Below are positions 56,008 to 64,000 of a stretch of DNA of 64,000 nt, one piece after another; the stretch's first letter is position 1, and every line of letters begins with the position of its first letter. The stretch covers positions 1,550,001-1,614,000 of the forward strand of contig NZ_CP031423.1 of assembly GCF_003991875.1 (NCBI RefSeq), read 5' to 3'. The notes beneath the pieces were generated by a model. It made no database searches, was not told where the DNA came from, and was given only the letters and a program-made list of their open reading frames with translations. The stretch comes from Microbacterium lemovicicum (GTDB lineage Bacteria; Actinomycetota; Actinomycetes; Actinomycetales; Microbacteriaceae). A program made the translations under genes and the position numbers.

Positions 56008-56574
56008 ATGGCCGTTCTGCCGATTCGCATCATGGGAGATCCCGCCCTCCACTCCCACGCCGCCCCCGTCGAGGAGATCACCGCCGAGGTGCGGGCGCTG
56101 GTGGCCGACATGTTCGAGACGATGGATGCCGCGCCCGGCGTGGGCCTCGCGGCCCCGCAGGTGGGGGTGTCGCTGCGGCTCTACACGTACAGCTATGCGG
56201 ACGACGACGGCCTCCCCTGGCGTGGGGTGATGATCAACCCCGAGCTCTGGATGACGCCGCCCGAGCCGGGCGACCCCGACCCCGACGACGAGTCGGAGGG
56301 CTGCCTCTCCTTTCCCGGCGAGCGCTTCCCGCTGCGTCGCTCCGACCGCGTCCGCGTGACGGGGACGGATCTTGACGGGGCTCCGGTCACCATCGACGTC
56401 GACGGATGGCGCGCCCGCATCATGCAGCACGAGTTCGACCACCTCGACGGCATCCTCTACATCGACCGTCTCGACGACGGCGACTGGAAGACCGTGCAGA
56501 AGATCGCCCGCAAGCGCGGCTGGGGGCGCCCGGGTCAGGCCTGGATGCCGGGCGTCGACGACATCGACGCCTGA
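56008..56574 (+). CDS. def: Peptide deformylase
   Basis: Removes the formyl group from nascent N-terminal methionine. All three family motifs are present in 188 residues: GVGLAAPQ (44-51), EGCLSFPG with metal ligand Cys99, and QHEFDHLDG with His141, Glu142 and His145. A C-terminal extension of about 30 basic residues (RKRGWGRPGQAWMPG) is common in actinobacteria. It has its own terminator before tRNA-Asn. Confidence 0.96.
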   Translation: MAVLPIRIMGDPALHSHAAPVEEITAEVRALVADMFETMDAAPGVGLAAPQVGVSLRLYTYSYADDDGLPWRGVMINPELWMTPPEPGDPDPDDESEGCLSFPGERFPLRRSDRVRVTGTDLDGAPVTIDVDGWRARIMQHEFDHLDGILYIDRLDDGDWKTVQKIARKRGWGRPGQAWMPGVDDIDA

Positions 56575-56609
56575 CCGCCCACCGCCGGCGCATGTCCCCC
56601 GGAAATGAG

Positions 56610-56641
56610 GAACGGCCCCGGGGTGGAGCCCAGGGCCGTTC
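56610..56641 (+). terminator. Terminator of def
   Basis: GAACGGCCC (56610-56618) pairs with GGGCCGTTC (56633-56641) across a GC-rich interior, 35 bases after the def stop and immediately before the tRNA. Confidence 0.75.
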
Positions 56642-56642
56642 G

Positions 56643-56715
56643 CTCCCCGGCTTGGACTCGAACCAAGAACCTATCGGTTAACAGCCGATTGCTCTGCCAA
56701 TTGAGCTACCGAGGA
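56643..56715 (-). tRNA. tRNA-Asn (GTT)
   Basis: Minus-strand cloverleaf: acceptor TCCTCGG/CCGGGGA, anticodon stem ATCGG/CCGAT with loop CTGTTAA (anticodon GTT), T arm with GGTTCGAGTCC, discriminator G and no encoded CCA. Confidence 0.95.
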
Positions 56716-56777
56716 AGAGCCCGGCTGACGCCGGGCAACCACACCATGTTAGCAAACGCCGACGGGTGCTTCTGACA

Positions 56778-57569
56778 TCAGGAGGCGATGAGGCGGTGTC
56801 CGGCGTCGGCGCTGGGCGACCACATGAGGTCGGTCGCCGTCGGACCGTAGGCGATCGGATGCCCGGCCCGCAGCACCAGGACGGCGGCGCCCAGCTCGAC
56901 CGCGACATCCTTCTCGTTCGTCACCACGAGCGTCGACATGCCGTAGGCGTCGCGGCGGCGGATGATCGCCTCACGCGCCGCCGTGCGCACCTCGACGTCC
57001 ATGTTCGAGAACGGCTCGTCCGCGATGAGGACGCGCGGCTGCAGCACGAGTGCGCGCGCGAACGCGACGCGCTGCCGCATGCCGGCGCTCAGCTCGTAGG
57101 GGTACTTCGCCGCGGCTCCGAGCGGGAGCTGCATCTCGTCGAGGAGCGTGGCGACGCGGACGGCCAGGGCCCGCGCGTTCACGCGCCGGTCGCGGCTCGT
57201 GATCGGTTCGGAGATGACCTCCGAGACCGTCTGGCGGGCGGGGAGGTGCGCGCCGGCCGATTGCGCGAGATAGCCGGTCACGTAGGTGAGGGTGCGGTGC
57301 GCGCGTCCCGGGCGCCGCACGGGGATGCCCTCGACGTGTGCCTCGCCGCCGACGACGGCGAGTCCCGGCTCGTCGGCCCCGGCCAGGACCGCCGCCAGGC
57401 TCGACTTGCCGGCGCCCGTCGGTCCCATCACGGCGAGCGAGGCGGCGTGGGGCAGCTCGAACGAGACGCCGTCGACGACCCGAGCGGTGGAGCCGCCGCG
57501 GCCGGATGCGCGCGCGACCGACAGATCGGTGCTGCGGATGGCGACGTCGGCATCTTTCTGGCGTGACAC
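56778..57569 (-). CDS. ABC transporter ATP-binding protein
   Basis: A 263-residue ATPase with Walker A GPTGAGKSS (Lys55), signature ELSAGMRQR and Walker B RVLIADEPFSNMD, then a switch region TLVVTNEKDVAVE where the usual histidine is replaced by asparagine. The missing permease suggests a partner elsewhere. The start is GTG 57569. It lies 33 bp downstream of dnaG on the same strand and may be read through from it. Dipeptide- or metal-type importer ATPases are the nearest resemblance, without certainty. Confidence 0.82.
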   Translation of the reverse strand: MSRQKDADVAIRSTDLSVARASGRGGSTARVVDGVSFELPHAASLAVMGPTGAGKSSLAAVLAGADEPGLAVVGGEAHVEGIPVRRPGRAHRTLTYVTGYLAQSAGAHLPARQTVSEVISEPITSRDRRVNARALAVRVATLLDEMQLPLGAAAKYPYELSAGMRQRVAFARALVLQPRVLIADEPFSNMDVEVRTAAREAIIRRRDAYGMSTLVVTNEKDVAVELGAAVLVLRAGHPIAYGPTATDLMWSPSADAGHRLIAS

Positions 57570-57602
57570 CTGTTCATCCTGCCCCGTGGGGTGCGCCGGG
57601 CG

Positions 57603-59504
57603 CTACTCCGCGTCGATGATGGCCTGGCGCTCCAGGTCGATCTCGCGGAGGCGCAGCCGCACCGTGCGGCCCTCTTCCGAGTCGGGCGCCACACGCTGGA
57701 TGTGCCCGAGAAGCTCGCGCTTCTTCCCCTCGAGCTCCCGCATGATCAGGCCCTTCGCGAGAGAGGTCGTCGAGGCCACGGCGTGCTCGTCGTCGCGCGC
57801 GGGGAACGACGCCGTGAGCAGCTCGGCGCCGAGCGAGCGGAACGGCTCCCGGACGGCGGTGACGGCGGCTGCGGCCCATCCGGGGCGCGACATGTCGGCA
57901 GCGACGATGCTCTGACGGACGGCCTCGAGGGCGGGGTGGCGGAACGGCAGCCCGAGCGCCCGGGTCAGGAGCGTCCCGTCGATGCGGTGCCCGAACTGGA
58001 GGAAGCCCATCAGCGCATCCCGCTCGAGCGCGGCGTCGGCCGAGCGCGGCAGGGTCGCGATGGTGACGCGGAGCAGGCTCTCCCCGGGCGTCTCATCCGG
58101 CGAGGCCGCGTCGGAACGGCGGTCGGAGGATGACGCGCCGGTGCGTGCGTCCGCGGTGGCGGCCTCCTTGCGGTCGCGTCCGGCGGCGGCGCGAGCCGCC
58201 TGCTGCACCGCCTTGTCGACTTCGGGGAGGTCGAGCCCGAGACGGCGGGCGAGCACGCGGGTGTACCCGGGGCGCAGCGCGGGGTCGCGGATGTCGGCGA
58301 CGATGGGCGCCGCCGAGCGCAGTCCACCGGCGCGGCCCTCCACCGAGGCCAGGTCGAAGCCCTTCAGCCGCTGGTCGATGACGAACTCGAACATGGGCAC
58401 CTTGGTGTCCATGAGGGTGCGCACCGCGCCGTCGCCGCGCTGGAGGCGCAGGTCGCACGGGTCGAGACCTCCCGGCGCCACGGCGACGTACGTCTGCGCC
58501 GCGAAGCGCTTCTCGTCGGCGAAGGCGCGCAGCGCCGCCTTCTGGCCCGCGGCATCCGGGTCGAAGGTGAAGACGACCTCGCCCGCGGCCGTGTCATCGC
58601 CCATGACGCGCCGCAGCACCGTGATGTGGTCGGAGCCGAAGGCGGTGCCGCACGTGGCGATGGCGGTCGTGATGCCCGCCAGGTGGCAGGCCATGACGTC
58701 GGTGTAGCCCTCCACCACGACGACACGGTGCTCGCGGGAGATCTCGCGCTTGGCGAGGTCGAGCCCGTAGAGCACCTGCGCCTTCTTATAGATGGCCGTC
58801 TCGGGCGTGTTCAGGTACTTCGGGCCGTTGTCGTCGTCGAAGAGCCGGCGGGCTCCGAACCCGATGACCTGCCCGGTCACGTCGCGGATGGGCCAGACGA
58901 GCCGCCCGCGGAACCGGTCGTAGACGCCGCGCTGACCGGAGGAGACGAGTCCGGCGGCCATCAGCTCATCGCGGGTGAAGCCCTGCGGGAGGAGGGCGTC
59001 GGTGAGTCCCTGCCACCCCTTCGGCGCGTAGCCGACGCCGAAGTGCGCGGCCGCGCCGGCGTCGAATCCCCGCTCCCCCAGGAACGAGCGCGCGACGCCC
59101 GCCTCGGGGGCGAGCAGCTGCGCGCGGTAGAACTCGGCGGCCGCGGCGTTCGCGGCGTAGAGGCGCGCGCGCCCGGCCGTCTCGGGCGCGGAGCCGCCGT
59201 CCTCGTAGTGCAGCGTGAACCCGATGCGCCCGGCGAGGGACTCGACCGCCTCGGTGAACGAGACGTGGTCCATGGCCCGCAGGAACGAGTAGACGTCGCC
59301 CGACTCGCCGCAGCCGAAGCAGTGGTAGAAGCCGACCTGCGGACGCACGTTGAAGCTGGGGCTGCGCTCGTCGTGGAAGGGGCAGAGGCCCTTGAGCGAG
59401 CCCACGCCGGCCGTCTTCAGGGCGACGCGCTCCCCGATGATGTCGCCGATGTTGGTGCGGGCCTTGACCTCGTCGACGTCGGCCTGACGGATGCGCCCCG
59501 CCAT
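57603..59504 (-). CDS. dnaG: DNA primase
   Basis: Makes RNA primers for chromosome replication. The 633-residue protein has the CHC2-type zinc finger (Cys41, His44, Cys62, Cys65 in CPFHDERSPSF...YHCFGCGESGD), the primase core with GVGYAPKGWQGL, and a TOPRIM domain with VVVVEGYTDVMACH and FDPDAAG, then a DnaB-binding helical C-terminus. The ATG at 59504 overlaps the dgt stop (TGATG), so the two are coupled; a longer upstream frame only reads antisense into dgt. Confidence 0.95.
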   Translation of the reverse strand: MAGRIRQADVDEVKARTNIGDIIGERVALKTAGVGSLKGLCPFHDERSPSFNVRPQVGFYHCFGCGESGDVYSFLRAMDHVSFTEAVESLAGRIGFTLHYEDGGSAPETAGRARLYAANAAAAEFYRAQLLAPEAGVARSFLGERGFDAGAAAHFGVGYAPKGWQGLTDALLPQGFTRDELMAAGLVSSGQRGVYDRFRGRLVWPIRDVTGQVIGFGARRLFDDDNGPKYLNTPETAIYKKAQVLYGLDLAKREISREHRVVVVEGYTDVMACHLAGITTAIATCGTAFGSDHITVLRRVMGDDTAAGEVVFTFDPDAAGQKAALRAFADEKRFAAQTYVAVAPGGLDPCDLRLQRGDGAVRTLMDTKVPMFEFVIDQRLKGFDLASVEGRAGGLRSAAPIVADIRDPALRPGYTRVLARRLGLDLPEVDKAVQQAARAAAGRDRKEAATADARTGASSSDRRSDAASPDETPGESLLRVTIATLPRSADAALERDALMGFLQFGHRIDGTLLTRALGLPFRHPALEAVRQSIVAADMSRPGWAAAAVTAVREPFRSLGAELLTASFPARDDEHAVASTTSLAKGLIMRELEGKKRELLGHIQRVAPDSEEGRTVRLRLREIDLERQAIIDAE

Positions 59505-60850
59505 CAGCCGGCGTCCGTCCGCACGGGCGGCCGCGAGCCCGGGGCCCAGATGCCGAGGGACGCCGCATCCACGTCGCCCACGAGGCGCCCGTGCCACGCG
59601 ATGGCGTGCTGGTCGGTGAGGCTGGCGACCTGGTCGACGACGACGCGGCGCTTCGCGGCCTCGGTGCCGGCGGCCGCGTAGTCGGCGGCGTGGATGCCGT
59701 CCAGCGCCTCGGGGCGCTCCCACAGCGCCGACGCGAGGCGCTTCAGCACGGTGCGCTGCTCCTTGTAGAGCGCCTTCCGTCCATCGATCGACACGACGAA
59801 GGCGCCGATGATGCCCTTCAGCACGGCCATCTCGGCCTCCACGACCCGCGGTACGACGACGTGCGCACGGTAGCGCGTGAGGACGGTCGCCGGGTAGGCC
59901 TCGCGCGTCGCCGTGGTCGCCGCGCGGGCGAAGCGGCCGATCAGGTCGGAGGTGAGGTTCTTGAGCCGGGCGAGCGAGGTGCGCGTGCCGTCGAAGCCGT
60001 CGAGCCACTCGGGCAGCCGCATCACCCGGAAGAGGGCGTCGGCCAGCTCGTCGCGCGCGAAGTCGAACCCGACCCACGTCTGGATGGCGTTGAGGAGGGA
60101 ATCGTGCTCGGCCGGGTCGGCCAGCCGCGCCGGGTCGAGGTAGCCGTTGACGATGGCGTCCTCGAAGTCGTGCACCGAGTAGGCGATGTCGTCGGAGAGG
60201 TCCATGACCTCCGCCTCGATGCAGCGCACGCGACCGGGTGCGCCCTCGCGCATCCAGCGGAAGACCGGCTCATCGTCGGGATACACGCCGAACTTCAACC
60301 GTCCACCCGGATCGGGCACCGGGTTCTCGGCGGTCCAGGGGTACTTGCACGTCGCGTCGAGGCTGGCGCGGGTGAGGTTCAGACCGAAGCTCCGGCCCTC
60401 GGCATCGTGCACCTTCGGCTCGAGGCGCGTGACGATGCGCAGCGTCTGGGCGTTGCCCTCGAAGCCGCCGATGGACTCGGCCCAGTCGTTCAGCGCGCGC
60501 TCCCCGTTGTGACCGAACGGAGGATGCCCCAGGTCGTGGTTGAGGCAGGCGGTGTCGACCACGTCGGGCGACAGCTGAAGCGCCGTCGCGAGCTCCCGTC
60601 CCACCTGGGCGACCTCGAGCGAATGCGTGAGGCGGTTGCGGGCGAAGTCGGCCGGGCTGGCGGGCGAGAGCACCTGCGTCTTGGCGGCCAGGCGGCGCAG
60701 CGCGGCCGAGTGGAGCACCCGCGCGCGGTCGCGCGCGAAATCGTCGCGCTGCGAGCGGTGCTGCTCGCGGTGGAAGCGGGCCGCGTCGGCCTCCCCGTAG
60801 CCCGCGGGGCGCCCGGGGAGTGCGCCGACCGCCGAGCCGTCAGCCGCCAC
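59504..60850 (-). CDS. dgt: Deoxyguanosinetriphosphate triphosphohydrolase-like protein
   Basis: HD-domain hydrolase of dNTPs, 448 residues. The metal site shows in LTHSLEVAQVGREL and HDLGHPPFGHNGE, with VRCIEAEVMDLSDDIAYSVHDFEDA further on. The GTG at 60850 is chosen because it overlaps the dusB stop; the frame extends upstream to 60982 only through antisense of dusB. It is between dusB and dnaG in one operon, a common order in actinobacteria, so nucleotide pools and primer synthesis are transcribed together. Confidence 0.92.
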   Translation of the reverse strand: MAADGSAVGALPGRPAGYGEADAARFHREQHRSQRDDFARDRARVLHSAALRRLAAKTQVLSPASPADFARNRLTHSLEVAQVGRELATALQLSPDVVDTACLNHDLGHPPFGHNGERALNDWAESIGGFEGNAQTLRIVTRLEPKVHDAEGRSFGLNLTRASLDATCKYPWTAENPVPDPGGRLKFGVYPDDEPVFRWMREGAPGRVRCIEAEVMDLSDDIAYSVHDFEDAIVNGYLDPARLADPAEHDSLLNAIQTWVGFDFARDELADALFRVMRLPEWLDGFDGTRTSLARLKNLTSDLIGRFARAATTATREAYPATVLTRYRAHVVVPRVVEAEMAVLKGIIGAFVVSIDGRKALYKEQRTVLKRLASALWERPEALDGIHAADYAAAGTEAAKRRVVVDQVASLTDQHAIAWHGRLVGDVDAASLGIWAPGSRPPVRTDAG

Positions 60851-62006
60851 TGTGGTCGAGTTCCGCGTCGGCGAGGGCGGTGGATGCCGCGGCACCCAGA
60901 TCACGGGAGTCCAGCCACCCGTCGGGCAGAGCGGGACGCTTCGGCGTGCCTGCACGGCCACGCTGTCCTTCCGCGGCGGCACCGGGATAGGGCGCGTCGA
61001 GGTCGAGGGTGGCCAGGAGCGCGTCGATCTCCTCCAGCGTCGACACCGTGGCCAGCGCCGCGCGGGTGTCGCCGCCGACGGGGTAGCCCTTGAAGTACCA
61101 GGCGACGTGCTTGCGGATGTCGCGGCATCCGCGGCCCTCGTCCTCGAAGAACTCGACGAGCAGCTCGGCGTGACGGCGGAAGGCGTCGGCGACGAAGCCG
61201 AGAGTGGCGTCGACCACCGGGGTGGCGGCGGCCTCCGGGCCGCCCAGGGCGCGGGCGAGGTCGCCGAAGAGCCAGGGTCGTCCGAGGCAGCCGCGGCCGA
61301 CGACGACGCCGTCGCACCCGGTCTCGGCCATCATCCGCACGGCGTCGTCGGCCGACCAGATGTCGCCGTTGCCGAGCACGGGCACGTCGGTGACGGCCTC
61401 CTTGAGCGCGGCGATCGCCGACCAGTCGGCGGTGCCGGAGTAGAACTCCGACGCGGTGCGGGCGTGGAGGGCCATGGCCGCGACCCCGGCGTCCTGGGCG
61501 ATGCGGCCCGCGTCGAGGTAGGTCAGGTGGTCGGAGTCGATGCCTTTGCGCATCTTCACGGTGAGGGGCACGTCGCCGGCGGCCTTCACGGCGCCCTCGA
61601 CGATGTCGCGGAACAGGCCGAGCTTCCACGGGAGCGCGGCGCCGCCGCCCTTGCGCGTGACCTTGGGCACGGGGCATCCGAAGTTCAGGTCGATATGGTC
61701 GGCGTGGTCTTCGGCGACCAGGATGCGCACGGCCTCCGACATGGTGTGCGGGTCGACGCCGTAGAGCTGGATGGACCGCGGCGTCTCGGACTCGTGGTGG
61801 CGGATGAGGCGCATCGTGGTGTCGTTGCGCTCGACGAGCGCGCGCGAGGTGATCATCTCGCTCACGTAGAGGCCGGCGCCGTACTCGCGGCACAGACGGC
61901 GGAAGGCCGTGTTGGTGATCCCGGCCATCGGTGCCAGGACCACGGGCGCGTCGAGGCCGAGGGGCCCGATGCGCAGCGCGGGGGCGGGAGACAGGACGGT
62001 GGTCAT
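60840..62006 (-). CDS. dusB: tRNA-dihydrouridine synthase
   Basis: Flavoenzyme that reduces uridines in tRNA D-loops. The 388 residues include VVLAPMAGITNTAFRRLCREYGAGLYVSEMI, the catalytic cysteine in LNFGCPVPKVTRKGGGAAL (Cys111) and DGVVVGRGCLGRPWLF for FMN binding. Leading gene of dusB-dgt-dnaG; divergent from gpx with a 152-bp gap that shows no clear operator. Confidence 0.93.
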   Translation of the reverse strand: MTTVLSPAPALRIGPLGLDAPVVLAPMAGITNTAFRRLCREYGAGLYVSEMITSRALVERNDTTMRLIRHHESETPRSIQLYGVDPHTMSEAVRILVAEDHADHIDLNFGCPVPKVTRKGGGAALPWKLGLFRDIVEGAVKAAGDVPLTVKMRKGIDSDHLTYLDAGRIAQDAGVAAMALHARTASEFYSGTADWSAIAALKEAVTDVPVLGNGDIWSADDAVRMMAETGCDGVVVGRGCLGRPWLFGDLARALGGPEAAATPVVDATLGFVADAFRRHAELLVEFFEDEGRGCRDIRKHVAWYFKGYPVGGDTRAALATVSTLEEIDALLATLDLDAPYPGAAAEGQRGRAGTPKRPALPDGWLDSRDLGAAASTALADAELDHSGG

Positions 62007-62158
62007 CCCTTCATTCTCCCAGATGCGGGGCGCCGTCCGCCCGCCGTGACCGGCTCCGTGCGCGGGCGTCTCCGCGGCGTCGCCGGGGAGGCGTCGATGT
62101 GACCGCGGAGCCGTCCGACGCGGAGCCCGCCCCGAAGATGCGGTCGTAGGATCGCCCC

Positions 62159-62662
62159 ATGACCGCCCCCGCTCAGACCTCGCTCCGTGACATCCCCTTC
62201 ACCACCTCCGACGGCGCCCAGGCGTCGCTCGCCGACTACGACGAGAAGGTGGTCCTGATCGTCAACGTGGCCTCGCGGTGCGGCCTCGCGCCGCAGTACG
62301 AGCAGCTCGAAGAGCTGCAGCGCACGTACGGCGACCGCGGCTTCACGGTGCTCGGCTTCCCCTGCAACCAGTTCATGGGTCAGGAGCCGGGGTCGATGGA
62401 GGAGATCCTCGAGTACTGCTCCGCCACCTGGGGCGTGAGCTTCCCGATCGCCGACAAGGTGAAGGTCAACGGTCCGGGGGCCGCGGAGCTCTACAAGGCC
62501 CTCAAGAAGGCCAAGGACGAGGAGGGCAAGAAAGGCCCGATCCTCTGGAACTTCGAGAAGTTCGTCCTCACGCCGGGCGGAGCCGTGCATCGCTTCCGCC
62601 CGACCACGAAGCCCGACGACCCCGCGGTCGTCGCCGTGATCGAGGAGAACCTCCCGCGCTGA
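62159..62662 (+). CDS. Glutathione peroxidase family protein
   Basis: A 167-residue thiol peroxidase with the peroxidatic cysteine in VNVASRCGLAPQY (Cys41), a second cysteine in GFPCNQF (Cys69) and the WNFEKF motif. Cysteine rather than selenocysteine and the lack of an oligomerisation loop suggest a thioredoxin-dependent peroxidase, since actinobacteria lack glutathione. It stands alone on the plus strand, converging on the DsbA-like gene 29 bp beyond its stop. Confidence 0.92.
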   Translation: MTAPAQTSLRDIPFTTSDGAQASLADYDEKVVLIVNVASRCGLAPQYEQLEELQRTYGDRGFTVLGFPCNQFMGQEPGSMEEILEYCSATWGVSFPIADKVKVNGPGAAELYKALKKAKDEEGKKGPILWNFEKFVLTPGGAVHRFRPTTKPDDPAVVAVIEENLPR

Positions 62663-62691
62663 CGGCGGCCCTCCCCCGCTGATGCCGGGGC

Positions 62692-63378
62692 TCAGGCGAC
62701 GGCGTCTGCGTCGGCGTCCGCGTGCCGCTCGGCCCACACCTGGCGGGTGATCTGCGTGAACGCCTCGGCGGGCTGCGCGCCGCTGACGCCGTAGCGCCCG
62801 TCGATCACGAAGAACGGCACCCCGGTGATTCCGTACGACGTGGCCTGGGCCTGGTCTGCGCGCACCGCGTCGAGGTACCGACCCGAGCGGAGAGCCTCCT
62901 CCGCCTCCGCGGAGTCGAGTCCGGCATCGGCGGCGAGGGCTGCGAGCTCCTCGATCCTGCCGAGGTGGCGTCCTTCGGTGAAGTAGGCCGACATGAGGCG
63001 CTCCGCGAGTTCGAGCTGGCGGCCCTTCTCCTTCGCGAAGTGCAGCAGCTCGTGCGCCTTGACGGTGTTGGTGTGCTGCAGCAGGTCGAAGCGGTACTGC
63101 AGCCCTGCCTCGGCCGCGACGCCGGTCACGCGCTCGAGCATCTGCCGGGCCTGGTCGGGGGTGATGCCCTTGTGCTGCGCGAGGTAGTCGTACTCGCCGC
63201 CCTCGAAGTCGACCGGGGTGTCGGGCGACAGCTCGTAGGAGTGGTAGGTCACCTCGACGACGGGGGCGTCCTCGTCACCGGATGCCGCGGCGAGCCCCGT
63301 CTCCAGGTTCCGCTTGCCGATGTAGCACCAGGGGCAGGCGATGTCGCTCCACACGTCGATCTTGATGGCATCCGTCAT
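62692..63378 (-). CDS. DsbA family oxidoreductase, FrnE-like
   Basis: A 228-residue thioredoxin-fold protein with CPWC at residues 15-18 (SDIACPWCYIGKRNLE), a helical insertion, and the cis-proline segment TSYGITGVPFFVIDGRYGVSGAQ. There is no signal peptide, so unlike periplasmic DsbA this FrnE-type enzyme is cytoplasmic; family members are linked to disulfide metabolism and oxidative stress. The ATG at 63378 is the only sensible start. Confidence 0.9.
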   Translation of the reverse strand: MTDAIKIDVWSDIACPWCYIGKRNLETGLAAASGDEDAPVVEVTYHSYELSPDTPVDFEGGEYDYLAQHKGITPDQARQMLERVTGVAAEAGLQYRFDLLQHTNTVKAHELLHFAKEKGRQLELAERLMSAYFTEGRHLGRIEELAALAADAGLDSAEAEEALRSGRYLDAVRADQAQATSYGITGVPFFVIDGRYGVSGAQPAEAFTQITRQVWAERHADADADAVA

Positions 63379-63431
63379 ATCCCCTGCAACCGCCGAGGAG
63401 GCGCGGTCTATTCCGGATGCGCCGAGCGGGC

Positions 63432-64000
63432 TCAGCCGGCGACGTCGGGGAGGAAGCGATAGCGGATGCGGACGTCCTGGTCGTCGGGGATTACCAGCGT
63501 CGACGCGTCGGGCGACCAGACGTCGGGCACGAGGTACAGGGCGCCGTCGCCCCGAACGAGGAGTCGGAGTCCGCTGTACCGGTAGCGATGCGTCGTCTCC
63601 GCGGGCACCGACGGCTCCTCTGCGCCCGCCGGCGGCGTGGTCGGCGCGAGATCCTGGAAGCCGATGGCGTCGTTTCCCGGATAGAGCCGTTCCTGCGAGT
63701 CGAGCACGACGGCCGGAAGAGATCGCAGATCGGCCGCGAGGGTGCGGGCCTCCCCGCGCCCCCACCACTGCGCCACCGTGGCGGTCGTCCAGAAGGTCGC
63801 GGCGACCATCACCAGGACGAGGAGGACGGCCACGGCGCGCCCGTCGCGCCGGCCGGCCAGGACGCGCGCCGTACTCACCGCGTAGGCGGCCAGTCCCGCG
63901 CCGGCCGCGAGTGCCAGCGGTGCGACCAGCGGCCACGGGCCGCCGTCGTCGAGCGCCGGCAGCAGAACGGCGAAGACGAGACCGCCGCCCGTGAGCGCGA
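63432..64000 (-). CDS. Membrane protein, partial at right window edge
   Basis: At least 189 residues without a recognisable family. The part nearest the edge, in frame through 64000, holds hydrophobic spans (GGGLVFAVLLPALDD and LALAAGAGLAAYAV), followed by a basic loop, another span (AVAVLLVLVMVAATFWTTATVAQWW) and an external C-terminal domain of about 110 residues. The start lies outside the window, though GTG 63878 is an internal alternative. Confidence 0.7.
   Translation of the reverse strand, partial: ALTGGGLVFAVLLPALDDGGPWPLVAPLALAAGAGLAAYAVSTARVLAGRRDGRAVAVLLVLVMVAATFWTTATVAQWWGRGEARTLAADLRSLPAVVLDSQERLYPGNDAIGFQDLAPTTPPAGAEEPSVPAETTHRYRYSGLRLLVRGDGALYLVPDVWSPDASTLVIPDDQDVRIRYRFLPDVAG

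Noticed and set aside
59504..60077. N-terminal extension of dnaG to 60077
   Set aside because: The added residues are a shadow of dgt and the family N-terminus begins at MAGRIRQADVDEVKARTNIGDIIG near 59504.

Overview
The window is high-GC actinobacterial chromosome. The gene content (homodimeric AceE, a Streptomyces-type regulator plus fabD-fabH-acpP-fabF cluster, a glnA / glnE-glnA2 nitrogen cluster, polyphosphate glucokinase, DUF3145, DUF4191 and C4 zinc-ribbon proteins) suggests Microbacteriaceae, most like Microbacterium. That placement is inferred from remembered family features, not from a search.

The most striking structure is a repeat. Bases 1-15006 recur at 24104-39109 with a constant offset of 24103 bp and no difference that I could find. 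The repeat carries pepA (cut by the window edge in the left copy), lpdA, sucB, a proline-rich membrane protein, DUF4191 and RDD membrane proteins, glnA with a GlnR-like box, glnE and glnA2, a small SPOR-like protein, ppgK, rnpB and the 3' part of a polA-like gene. The right copy is complete and continues into the rest of the polA-like gene (38783-40519). The left copy stops abruptly at 15006 inside it.

Between the copies lies a 7.1-kb block (15007 to about 22110) of exopolysaccharide genes: a Wzx-like flippase broken by one extra G, an acyltransferase-3, a low-molecular-weight protein tyrosine phosphatase, a DUF1972 glycosyltransferase, a WbaP/CpsE-type initiating sugar transferase and the C-terminal part of a polysaccharide deacetylase. 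Near 22110 the deacetylase fragment is joined to what looks like the N-terminal segment of the principal sigma factor (rpoD/sigA), itself frameshifted. Normal synteny then resumes with a PAC2-family gene and pepA. The block is thus bounded by two truncated housekeeping genes. Either a real duplication captured a polysaccharide segment, or the assembly is chimeric; the perfect identity of the copies and the indels confined to the block make the second a serious possibility.

From 39110 to the right edge the region is ordinary and gene-dense. It holds a C4 zinc-ribbon coiled-coil protein, an APC permease, tRNA-Val, aceE, a FasR-like regulator, the fatty-acid synthase II core (fabD, fabH, acpP, fabF), DUF3145, a probable Fe(II)/2-oxoglutarate oxygenase behind an IdeR/DtxR-like iron box, a fused GmrSD-type nuclease (DUF262 plus DUF1524), tRNA-Met, an EamA-like transporter, peptide deformylase, tRNA-Asn, an ABC ATPase, the coupled set dusB-dgt-dnaG, a glutathione peroxidase, a DsbA/FrnE-like protein and a membrane protein running off the right edge.

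Functionally, lpdA (E3), sucB (E2) and the distant aceE (E1) supply a pyruvate dehydrogenase complex feeding acetyl-CoA to the fab genes. The glnA / glnE-glnA2 set handles ammonium assimilation and its post-translational control. No CRISPR array, insertion sequence or integrase was seen, including at the two breakpoints.
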